Source: Pantoea agglomerans NBRC 102470 (GTDB taxonomy: Bacteria > Pseudomonadota > Gammaproteobacteria > Enterobacterales > Enterobacteriaceae). Taken from it: a stretch of DNA of 64,000 nt. The notes beneath the pieces were generated by a model, which had not been told where the DNA came from, did no database searches, and saw nothing but the letters and a program-made list of their open reading frames with translations. The stretch is from positions 81,851-145,850 of the forward strand of contig NZ_BCZA01000010.1 in NCBI RefSeq assembly GCF_001598475.1. Reading direction: 5' to 3'. Positions 47,244 to 54,908 of the stretch are shown one piece after another; the stretch's first letter is position 1, and the number at the start of each line of letters is the position of its first letter. Both the position numbers and the translations under genes were made by a program.

Positions 47244-47737
47244 AGCGGAGCATTGGTATTAATATTATCTTCATGCTGGCTGCGCTATTAATGGTGACTT
47301 TTGCAGGGGTTTATTACTTAACACATCAGGCCAAAGATTTTCCTTTTCGATGCTCAGCGTTTAGCCGTTACGATCTCAGTCGTAATGATGATAAACGAAT
47401 TGAGTTCGCTGTTGCCCAGGATTTACGTTTTGATAAAAAGGATTCAGGCTATCTTTTGCTGAATGGGCAGGCAACGAGCAATGACGGTGTTACTATTCTT
47501 AACAGAAGGGTTGCATTAATCAATGGCGCTAAAATTTCCGATGATACTTACCGGTATCAGATCAGCAAAGTTGTCACTTCGAATACTGATACTACCCCTG
47601 ATGTCATCTTTAATAAGTTGTTAGCAGAGATCACGCTGGATCCAACGCATCTGCAGTTGGATGTCGATAAGATTGATAAAAATACCTATATTATCGGTGG
47701 GCCGATCTCCTATCTCTTTACCTGCCAGCGTTACTAA
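47240..47737 (+). CDS. FidL-like membrane protein
   Basis: A 165-residue protein with one N-terminal membrane segment (about 8-28) and a periplasmic domain (RCSAFSRYDLSRNDDKRIEF). It resembles FidL/YqeJ, accessory proteins encoded directly after MarT/YqeI-type regulators. By analogy with ToxR-ToxS it may stabilise or tune the periplasmic domain of its partner. The shared reading-frame overlap (ATGA) supports joint expression. A strong terminator follows. Confidence 0.8.
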   Translation: MKRSIGINIIFMLAALLMVTFAGVYYLTHQAKDFPFRCSAFSRYDLSRNDDKRIEFAVAQDLRFDKKDSGYLLLNGQATSNDGVTILNRRVALINGAKISDDTYRYQISKVVTSNTDTTPDVIFNKLLAEITLDPTHLQLDVDKIDKNTYIIGGPISYLFTCQRY

Positions 47738-47777
47738 GCTCTGTAAACGGCTAATTTAGCGGTGTTCAGAATGCATG

Positions 47778-47814
47778 AAACCGGGAAGGGTTTATCCTGC
47801 CCGGTTTTTCTTTT
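47778..47814 (+). terminator. Rho-independent terminator
   Basis: AAACCGGG pairs with CCCGGTTT; the loop has an inner AGG/CCT pairing, and TTTTTCTTTT follows. It ends the MarT/FidL-like transcript. Confidence 0.85.
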
Positions 47815-47849
47815 AACGTTATGTCGTCAGGCTTTGCTGAGGAAAAGTA

Positions 47850-48284
47850 TCAGGGCCAGCTCTGGAAACTCTTCAGGATATTATTAAACAGCTGAATTTC
47901 TTCATCGGTCAGGGGGGCAGCCTTTGACAAAGAGAAAATTAATACATCCTCCAGGTTTAAGGTGAAAATCGCCTGTTTTTGATAAAGCCGGATATTATCC
48001 GGGCGCAGAAAATCATAAGTAATCATGATGCCTGTGCTCAGATTATCGCCCAACACCACGGGTTGATTTGCCTGCTGCTGCCAGTCTTTCATTTGTCTCT
48101 GCAGAATAGCGAGCTGGCTGCTGATATATTCTTCTGGATTGTTGTGATTGGCCAGTTTATCACGAGAAATAGTGACGGGTGGCATCGCTGAACGGGGATC
48201 CGCCAGCGTGTTCAGGGTTCGCTCGCAGTAGCCTTCCGGTAAAGTAATCATACCTTCGCTAAACCGGCAAATATTTTTATCCAT
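47850..48284 (-). CDS. DUF1795 (DcrB/Eag-like) protein, putative export chaperone
   Basis: A 144-residue soluble protein starting at 48284, where GGAG is well placed; the longer frame to 48347 lies inside the ABC gene. It carries the DUF1795 pattern: FSEGMITLPEGYCERTLNTL, then VTISRDKL, EEYISSQLAILQRQM, YQKQAIF and a Leu/Ile strand near VLIFSLS. In type VI secretion, Eag proteins of this family bind and shield transmembrane helices of effectors before export. Here it is the last gene of a TolC-HlyD-ABC operon and overlaps the ABC gene by eight bases (ATGGATAA). A role in protecting the hydrophobic double-glycine peptides is an inference. Confidence 0.8.
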   Translation of the reverse strand: MDKNICRFSEGMITLPEGYCERTLNTLADPRSAMPPVTISRDKLANHNNPEEYISSQLAILQRQMKDWQQQANQPVVLGDNLSTGIMITYDFLRPDNIRLYQKQAIFTLNLEDVLIFSLSKAAPLTDEEIQLFNNILKSFQSWP

Positions 48285-50460
48285 GTGTAATCTCCATTTC
48301 TTTAGTTTTTTCTGTCTGGCCAAATAACTGCTCTGCGGTAACTTCACTGAGCGTACCGTTATTTAACAGGACGATTTTATCTGCACTTCTTATGGTTTCC
48401 GGGCGATGTGCAATCATGATTCGGGTGATTTTCATTTGCTTTATTGCATTGTTGATCTGCGCTTCGTTATAGATATCCAGATGACTGGTTGCCTCGTCCA
48501 GTACCAGTATTTTTGGTTCGCGGTAGAGGGCGCGAGCTAGCAGAATACGCTGCAGCTGCCCGCCAGAGAGAAACGATCCCATATCACCGACAAGGCTTTG
48601 ATAGTTCATCGGCATTTTCATGATATCGCCGTGAATTTGCGCCAGGCGTGCTACACGGGTAATTTTTGCGTGGTCAGGATTATTATCAAAGAAGCTAATA
48701 TTTTCACTGATCGAGCCTGAGAACAGGATGTCATCCTGCATAACACAGCCGATGCGGTTACGATGGTGTTCAAGTCCTGTCTGGGTAATGTCCATTCCGC
48801 CCACGGTGATTGTTCCACCTTCCGGGTGCAGCAGACCCAGAATGATTTTGGCCATGGTGGTCTTTCCCTGACCTGAAGGGCCGACAATCGCAACGCTTTC
48901 GCCAGCCTTAATTTCCAGACTGGCACCATTTACTACCCAGGGTTCGGTAGGTGCATAGCGGAAGCGGATATCCGTTAGTTTGATATCCTGCGGCGTTTCT
49001 GTCTCATCATGCGTATCTTTACTCACCAGTACCGGACTGGCTTCTGAGCTGACTTCAGTTTCTGACAACACGATATCGGCCAGTCGTTCACCATGCATAC
49101 GCAGCATTCTGAAGTCGATTACGGCGTTGATCAGACCTGCACCGCGGCTCATAAACTGATCGGAGAAGCTAATAAAGGCGGTAAGCATACCTGCAGAGAA
49201 GTTGCCATCCAGTACTTGCAGCGCAGCCAGCCAGACCAGTACTACCCTGCCTACAGAAGTGAGCAATCCCTGGGCGGAACCAAACAAAATGTTAAGCTTC
49301 TGAATCACAATGCCTTTGTTGGTCGTATCCACCAGGAAATTCATATAGGCGGAGAGACGAGGCACCTGCTTGTTATTGGTTTTTACTGCCTGGATACCGC
49401 GAAGCGTTTCCAGTAAAGAAGATTGCGTGCGGGCTGAACTGATGATTTGCTCTTCGTTGGCGCGGCGAACAGGATCATAAGCCATGAAGCGTAACAGTGC
49501 ATAGGCGACAAAAAGGCCAATTACCAGCCAGGCAAGCTTAGCGTTATAGATAAACAGCATCACTACTGTCACGATCGACATTACCCCATCCAGCACAGTA
49601 CTAATGAAGCGGCTGGTCAGCGTACTTTGGATGGTGTTCAGCGAGCCATAGCGGGACAGAATGTCACCAACGTGACGGGATTCGAACCATTCAAGTGGCA
49701 GCTTTAACATATGGTGACAGACATTGACCGTCCACTGCACGCTGAGCTGGCTTGAGAACCAGCTCATCACCCATGAGCGCAGCGCTGTAATCATGGTCTG
49801 AAACAACGCAATCATGATAAAGCCGATCCCGAGCAAGGAGAGTAGTGAGTAATCTGCGGAGACCAGCACCATATCCATCACCCACTGCATAAAGAAGGGG
49901 GAGAGTACGCCGAAAAGTTCCAGAGCGATGGACAGGATAAACACCTGAGCAAAGGCAGATTTCACCCCTGTCACACTGCCCACCAGCTTCATCATCGAGA
50001 TGCTTTCTTTTTCTTTTTTGACCTCAAAAGTGGAGGAGGGAACCAGCTCCAGTGCAACGCCGGTGAACGCCGGTGATGCTTCTTTAAATGTCAGTTCCCG
50101 AATGCCGCGTGCAGGATCGTGAAGCGTGATCTTATTGCCACGCACTTTTTTTAGCACAACGAAATGGTTCAATTCCCAGTGCAGAATGCAGGGCATGCGT
50201 AATTTAGACAGCTCTTCCATATCAACGCGTAACGCACGGGAACTCATATTGAGTTGTTGTGCCATGGCAATGACATCACTAAGTGTTGCACCCTTAAGCG
50301 ACGTTGCGAACCTGCGACGCAGGGTGATCATGTCGATTTCATGACCGTGATAATTGGCAATCATCCCCAGACAAGCAAGACCACATTCCGTCGCCTGTGA
50401 CTGACGAATCATCGGCAGGCGGTTAAACCATTTAAAATTGAGTTTCTCTAATAACAACAC
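48277..50460 (-). CDS. C39-peptidase ABC exporter of bacteriocin type
   Basis: A 727-residue peptidase-containing ABC transporter. The N-terminal C39 domain (about 12-135) has its full active site: Q20, C26 in ATECGLAC, H99 in LNHFVVL and D115 in HDPARG. It should cut after the Gly-Gly (or Gly-Ala) of leader peptides. A six-helix membrane domain (about 165-450) follows, then the ATPase with Walker A GPSGQGKTT, signature LSGGQLQR, Walker B ILVLDEATSHLD and a switch His in IAHRPE. It resembles CvaB/MchF of microcin export. With the HlyD- and TolC-type proteins upstream it forms a complete type I machine. Confidence 0.95.
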   Translation of the reverse strand: MLLLEKLNFKWFNRLPMIRQSQATECGLACLGMIANYHGHEIDMITLRRRFATSLKGATLSDVIAMAQQLNMSSRALRVDMEELSKLRMPCILHWELNHFVVLKKVRGNKITLHDPARGIRELTFKEASPAFTGVALELVPSSTFEVKKEKESISMMKLVGSVTGVKSAFAQVFILSIALELFGVLSPFFMQWVMDMVLVSADYSLLSLLGIGFIMIALFQTMITALRSWVMSWFSSQLSVQWTVNVCHHMLKLPLEWFESRHVGDILSRYGSLNTIQSTLTSRFISTVLDGVMSIVTVVMLFIYNAKLAWLVIGLFVAYALLRFMAYDPVRRANEEQIISSARTQSSLLETLRGIQAVKTNNKQVPRLSAYMNFLVDTTNKGIVIQKLNILFGSAQGLLTSVGRVVLVWLAALQVLDGNFSAGMLTAFISFSDQFMSRGAGLINAVIDFRMLRMHGERLADIVLSETEVSSEASPVLVSKDTHDETETPQDIKLTDIRFRYAPTEPWVVNGASLEIKAGESVAIVGPSGQGKTTMAKIILGLLHPEGGTITVGGMDITQTGLEHHRNRIGCVMQDDILFSGSISENISFFDNNPDHAKITRVARLAQIHGDIMKMPMNYQSLVGDMGSFLSGGQLQRILLARALYREPKILVLDEATSHLDIYNEAQINNAIKQMKITRIMIAHRPETIRSADKIVLLNNGTLSEVTAEQLFGQTEKTKEMEITHG

Positions 50461-50476
50461 AGAACAGACCTTTTAA

Positions 50477-51736
50477 TCAGAGAGAGATTTTGTGTCCAAG
50501 CGCAAAAATTGGCTCCAGCACCCATTCATAAAGACGACGTTTGTCGACGATAAAATCAGCATCCAGCGCCATACCCGGCTTGAGTTTTTCATTCTGCGCA
50601 TAAGCAGTAATTGATTGTTTGTCCAGGGAGACCAGCACGCGGTACTGCTGTTCCTGAATATTGTTTTTGCCGGTTAACGTAGTGACTTCCTGAGGAGACA
50701 GAGCGGTGCGTGAAACCTCGATAACTTTTCCATACTGTTGACCAAACTTTTGATAAGGAAACGCTTTATAGCGCAGCACCACCCGCTGTCCCGGTTGGAT
50801 AAAACCAATGGACTGCGTGTTTACCATGATGCGGGCGACCAGTTCAGTATTGCTTGGCAAAACTGCTATGGCTGACTGACCGGCGGTGAGCATCTGTCCA
50901 TTTTTGACCATAATCATGCCGACATACCCGCTTTTAGGCGCACGTAATTCAAACGAGCGGCGCGCTTCATTTTCAGCCATCGACTGACGGTTATCAGCCA
51001 GTTGGCGCTCGATATCGTTACGCTTTTTCTCGTCATCCAGCGGTTTTTCATGCAGCTGTTGCTCGGTCTGAACAATTTTTTGCGAGATGTCCAACAGCTG
51101 ACGTTGATATTCCTGGTAGCGCGCCTGGCTATCGAGCAGATTAGACTCCTGCTCTTCCATCTGACGGCTTGAGGCATACCCTTCGTTGTGCATGGCTTCC
51201 AGCTTGTCCAACTGCATTTTCGCCAGGGAAACCTGTTTCCGACGGTGTGTCAATTGCAGCTTCAGCTGCTCCTGTTGCAGTTTCAGGCTGGCGATAGTGT
51301 CGGTCAGGCCCTTCATTTCAACCTGATGAAGCTTTTCAAGCGTCACCAGATCCTGTTGAAGCCTTTCACGCTGGCCTTTCAGATTCTCGGCAATAACCTG
51401 ACGAGTCTGACCTAACTGCGTTGAAACCTCTGATGACAACACCATCAGCACATCGTCTTTTTCAACATGCTGGCCCTCTTTTACCGGAATATCGACCACC
51501 GTAGCGCTTACGGGGGGCGGAATGATCAGCATGCCATTTTTAGGCAGCAGTTCTCCGGTAGAGGATTCATATTTTGTATAACTGCCAAATATAAAAAACA
51601 GCGCTGTCGCGGCAGTGATCAGCACTACAACGGAAATAACTAACCAGCGATAAGGTGGGCAATAGAGTGCCACAATGCCCAGGTTTCCACGGTTGGCTGC
51701 ATCAAGTGCCTCCTGACGGAATAGTGACTGTTCCAT
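50477..51736 (-). CDS. HlyD/CvaA-family membrane-fusion protein
   Basis: A 419-residue periplasmic adaptor of a type I secretion machine. The cytoplasmic N-terminus (MEQSLFRQEALDAANRGNLG) precedes a membrane helix (about 31-52). A lipoyl-like segment (VPVKEGQHVEKDDVLMVL-type) and a long coiled coil (about 120-250, rich in Gln/Leu/Lys) follow. The C-terminal part (YRVLVSLDKQSITAYAQNEK, GMALDADFIVDKRRLYEWVL) is typical of CvaA/MchE. It lies 25 bases after the TolC gene and 16 bases before the ABC gene. Confidence 0.93.
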   Translation of the reverse strand: MEQSLFRQEALDAANRGNLGIVALYCPPYRWLVISVVVLITAATALFFIFGSYTKYESSTGELLPKNGMLIIPPPVSATVVDIPVKEGQHVEKDDVLMVLSSEVSTQLGQTRQVIAENLKGQRERLQQDLVTLEKLHQVEMKGLTDTIASLKLQQEQLKLQLTHRRKQVSLAKMQLDKLEAMHNEGYASSRQMEEQESNLLDSQARYQEYQRQLLDISQKIVQTEQQLHEKPLDDEKKRNDIERQLADNRQSMAENEARRSFELRAPKSGYVGMIMVKNGQMLTAGQSAIAVLPSNTELVARIMVNTQSIGFIQPGQRVVLRYKAFPYQKFGQQYGKVIEVSRTALSPQEVTTLTGKNNIQEQQYRVLVSLDKQSITAYAQNEKLKPGMALDADFIVDKRRLYEWVLEPIFALGHKISL

Positions 51737-51761
51737 TTATATAATCATCATGAGTAAGGGA

Positions 51762-53084
51762 TTAACGGCACTGAAAAAAATTCAGCATGTCGATTGATAG
51801 TGATCCGGTACTTTGTGCCAGATTAATGAGGGCGTTCAGGTAATTGAAGCGAGCTTCAGCCTGATCTTTAAGTGCGCTAAAATATTTTTGCTGAGCATCA
51901 AGCTCATCATTTACCGTACGGAAACCCATTTCCCGGCCATATTGAACAGACACCACTTTTTCGCGTGAAGACTCGACGGCATTTTTCTGCGCGTTGATTA
52001 ACGCTTTTCCATTCGTAAGACTAAGCCATGCTGAACGTGTATCTGTAGCCGCTTTGCGTTGTGCTTCCATGGTGGAATATTTCGCTGCCTGACGGCGATA
52101 GGCTGCTTCATAAGATTGTGAAATCTGGCTGCCACCCGCGAATAATGGAATAGAAACGTTAACGCCATACTGCAGATTATTACTTTTAGAGTTAGTGCCA
52201 AAAATAGCATCATAAAGTAAATTATCGTCGTTATCGTTACGGCTCCAGTTTTTGCCATATCTGGCGTAAAGTGACACGACAGGCATATGTGCGCCATCTG
52301 CAGCCAATACATCAGCATCGGCCTGATCATTCTGAAACAGGGCAATTTTGATTTCAGTGTTACGTTGCTGGCTGGCATTAATCGCATCAGTTAAAGAAGC
52401 GTAGGGCGAAGCGTTAAGGCACTGAAAGTTTACCGGCTCGACAGTGTCCGGACTGACACCCGATAAGCGACGAAATGCTTCTCCAGCCAGCAATAACTGA
52501 CTACTCGCCTCTATTTCTTTGGCCTGAGCAAGAGCGTAATTGGCCTTAGCTTCATCCAGCTCTGTACGGGTGTTTTGTCCATTCAGAATACCGGCCTGCA
52601 GTTTTTGCTGTTGTTGTTTGAAGTTGTGACTGGCAGCTTTCGCAGCCTGTAAAACTTCCTGCTGATAGAGCACCGAAAAGTAGGCATTACTGATCGCATT
52701 TAATAACTTTTCTTCAGCTTTTTTTGACTGGGCTTCAGCGGTATTGGCAATAGCAACGCCTTTACGCCAGCCAGCATATTTACTCATATCAAACAGGGGT
52801 TGTCTGACACTGAGATCGTAACTGTGATTTGTTACACCACTTTGATATTTTTTATCCGGCTGTTCCTGACGATCCCAGTTTCCTTCGAGCGTCAATGTGG
52901 GTAACATTCCGGCCATACCCTGCCAGTATTTTTGCTGATCGGCTTCACTGGTCATCTGGCTGGATTGCAATGCAGAGTCATAGGTTAATGCGGCTCGGGC
53001 AGCCTGCTGTAAGCTGGTCGCATAAGATCCAAATGGCACGCAGGACAGTACAATAAATGCAATTTTAAAATTATAAAATTTCAT
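51762..53084 (-). CDS. TolC-family outer-membrane channel
   Basis: A 440-residue trimeric channel protein. The signal peptide (about 1-23) ends GSYATS. The two TolC repeats are visible in the paired helical segments (LQQAARAALTYDSALQ, and SYEAAYRRQAAKYSTMEAQR in the second half). It would form the outer-membrane exit of the exporter. A dedicated channel gene is unusual, since many microcin systems borrow the housekeeping TolC. Gaps of 34 and 25 bases join it to the LuxR and HlyD genes in one operon. Confidence 0.92.
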   Translation of the reverse strand: MKFYNFKIAFIVLSCVPFGSYATSLQQAARAALTYDSALQSSQMTSEADQQKYWQGMAGMLPTLTLEGNWDRQEQPDKKYQSGVTNHSYDLSVRQPLFDMSKYAGWRKGVAIANTAEAQSKKAEEKLLNAISNAYFSVLYQQEVLQAAKAASHNFKQQQQKLQAGILNGQNTRTELDEAKANYALAQAKEIEASSQLLLAGEAFRRLSGVSPDTVEPVNFQCLNASPYASLTDAINASQQRNTEIKIALFQNDQADADVLAADGAHMPVVSLYARYGKNWSRNDNDDNLLYDAIFGTNSKSNNLQYGVNVSIPLFAGGSQISQSYEAAYRRQAAKYSTMEAQRKAATDTRSAWLSLTNGKALINAQKNAVESSREKVVSVQYGREMGFRTVNDELDAQQKYFSALKDQAEARFNYLNALINLAQSTGSLSIDMLNFFQCR

Positions 53085-53118
53085 GATGCTCGCTGTTTCT
53101 TAAAAATTAAGCCCGAAA

Positions 53119-53781
53119 TTAAATGAGTTGCTGGGCAAAGACATATTTAATCAAATCAGTATTAGACTGCAGCTGAAGTTTACGCATGGCGTTATATTTC
53201 TGCGTTGCAACCGTACTGATACTACGTTTACGTGCTTTAGCTATCTCCATTAAACTGTACCCGATAGCAAAAAGTCTGATTACTTCAACTTCTGCGGGTG
53301 ATAAAAGAGTCTGTGCGGGCTCCTCTGAAGCAGAATGCGCCAGATCTTTCATCTTTTCTGAATAAAATATTTCAGAATTCGATGAGCAAACCCAGTGCAA
53401 AGCTTCTACCAGATCCCGTATATCATCACGTTTGCTCACTATTGCATTTACCGGAATTTGCAATATTCTTTTCAAAATGGCCGGGCTATTCTGTGCCGTA
53501 AAGATAATGATTTTAAGGTTAGCATTATGGTTGTAAATTTCTTCTAGCTTTCTAACGCCGTTCAAATCATTACGTTCAAAGTTAAAGCAAAAATCAGTAA
53601 TTAATATATCAGGAGGATCGCTATTCAGTTTTACAAAAAGATTTTCTGCTTCTACCGGGTATGCTGCAATGTCCAGGTTGTGAAATCCGGTTGAGAGTAT
53701 TTTTTGTATTGAATAAAAAATAAAAGGACTCTCATCAGAGACACCAACTTTAAACCTCCTTCCTTTTAATGGCCTATCCAC
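53119..53781 (-). CDS. LuxR/NarL-family response regulator
   Basis: A 220-residue regulator. The receiver has acidic residues in VSDESPF, the phospho-acceptor D63 in ILITDFCF and the conserved Lys in VSKRDD, so phosphorylation is plausible. The C-terminal helix-turn-helix is LSPAEVEVIRLFAIGYSLME followed by IAKARKRSISTVATQKYNAM, as in RcsB/FimZ relatives. No kinase is encoded nearby. It heads the exporter operon and follows the fimbrial operon, so it may coordinate both. A second, divergent paralogue is at 61161. Confidence 0.88.
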   Translation of the reverse strand: MDRPLKGRRFKVGVSDESPFIFYSIQKILSTGFHNLDIAAYPVEAENLFVKLNSDPPDILITDFCFNFERNDLNGVRKLEEIYNHNANLKIIIFTAQNSPAILKRILQIPVNAIVSKRDDIRDLVEALHWVCSSNSEIFYSEKMKDLAHSASEEPAQTLLSPAEVEVIRLFAIGYSLMEIAKARKRSISTVATQKYNAMRKLQLQSNTDLIKYVFAQQLI

Positions 53782-53812
53782 TGATAAAATCCTTTCTCAG
53801 TTTATAAAGTCT

Positions 53813-53836
53813 GGTAAAGGGCTCCGAAGAGCCCAT
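53813..53836 (-). terminator. Hairpin with UUCG loop after the fimbrial operon
   Basis: On the minus strand GGGCTC, loop TTCG, GAGCCC, then TTT. It lies just after the adhesin stop codon and before the LuxR gene. The U-tract is short but the loop is very stable. Confidence 0.65.
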
Positions 53837-53840
53837 ATGG

Positions 53841-54896
53841 TTACTGATAACTAATGGTATAGGTAGCAACTGCGTTAGCACTACCAGGGGTTATTGTGGC
53901 AGCAGTCTGGTAATAACGTGCATATAAGGGCACTGTTATCAATGCAGACGATAGTGGATAAGCTGCAACTCTGTATGGTGCTGCCAGTGCAACAGGTTGC
54001 TGACTTTCATTCAGAATCTGAACACCCACTCCGCTGGCAGTTGAGGTCGAATTCAGAGAAACTACGCCGACATCCGATAGCCCATCAGCTGCATCCCCAT
54101 CCAACTGCATCATAACGTCAAAGGTACCTGAAAGAAGTGCCTCACAGTTAAGCTGAAGATTAAAAGCGGTAGATGGGCTGGTTTGTCCAATACCGGAACC
54201 CAAACCACTGCTGGTATTCGCTGTGTAACTCCCTAATGACACCTTCGGGTTAACATCGCCTGCTGCTGAGCAGGTTTGATCCCTCACAGTGATGCCGCTT
54301 TTAATATATCTGACATAAAGTTTCAGGTCATTTCCTGGTACCAATGAGCCTACATCAAATACGTTGACATAGTCCGGAAGCAAATTGGGGCCAGCCATCG
54401 AGTTTGACGTCCGCACAATCTGAAAAGGCACATTCAATGTGACATCAGTATAAGCACCGACTGTACCGCCACTGGTTAACGCGTAAGTAGCGATCTTGTT
54501 GCCGGTAGGAATATTGGCAGCGTCGGTGGACATTTCACCACCGTAACCGGTATAAATGGTTAAGCCATAACCGAGTGCATCTTCAGCAATTGTTTTACGC
54601 TTTAAGTACACTTCTCCCGTTAAACCATCAAAAAACTGTTGCAGATTATCCAGGGCACATTTGAACGTGACTGTTAAATTGCCACTATAAACGACCGTGC
54701 CCACCGGAACAGCTGCCGAAATATTTATCCCCAGTGAGCGGAAATCTAATACCGCATCAGAAAGAGATTTTTTGCACGTCAGTGTGACATCATCTGCCGC
54801 GTTCGCATTAATTGGTGCTAGCATGACGAAACCAGATACCATAATCATGATGCTGACTATTCTGGTCAGTGTCCTTCTAAAGTTAATAAACATCAT
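53841..54896 (-). CDS. Fimbrial tip adhesin
   Basis: A 351-residue secreted protein. The signal peptide (about 1-33) ends NANAADD. A two-domain layout is likely: an N-terminal receptor-binding domain (to about 200) and a C-terminal pilin domain (about 210-351) with a Cys pair (DQTCSAAG, NCEALLSG) and a terminal beta strand (AVATYTISYQ) recognised by the chaperone. It is the last gene of the fimbrial operon, the usual adhesin position. The ligand cannot be predicted. It begins 12 bases after the usher stop codon. Confidence 0.87.
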   Translation of the reverse strand: MMFINFRRTLTRIVSIMIMVSGFVMLAPINANAADDVTLTCKKSLSDAVLDFRSLGINISAAVPVGTVVYSGNLTVTFKCALDNLQQFFDGLTGEVYLKRKTIAEDALGYGLTIYTGYGGEMSTDAANIPTGNKIATYALTSGGTVGAYTDVTLNVPFQIVRTSNSMAGPNLLPDYVNVFDVGSLVPGNDLKLYVRYIKSGITVRDQTCSAAGDVNPKVSLGSYTANTSSGLGSGIGQTSPSTAFNLQLNCEALLSGTFDVMMQLDGDAADGLSDVGVVSLNSTSTASGVGVQILNESQQPVALAAPYRVAAYPLSSALITVPLYARYYQTAATITPGSANAVATYTISYQ

Positions 54897-54908
54897 AATG
54901 TCACCCGA

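Noticed and set aside
48277..53084. C39 exporter as the transporter of the BapA-like adhesin
   Set aside because: Giant adhesins use LapB-type ABC proteins with a degenerate peptidase domain, whereas this one has an intact Gln-Cys-His-Asp site fitted to double-glycine leaders.
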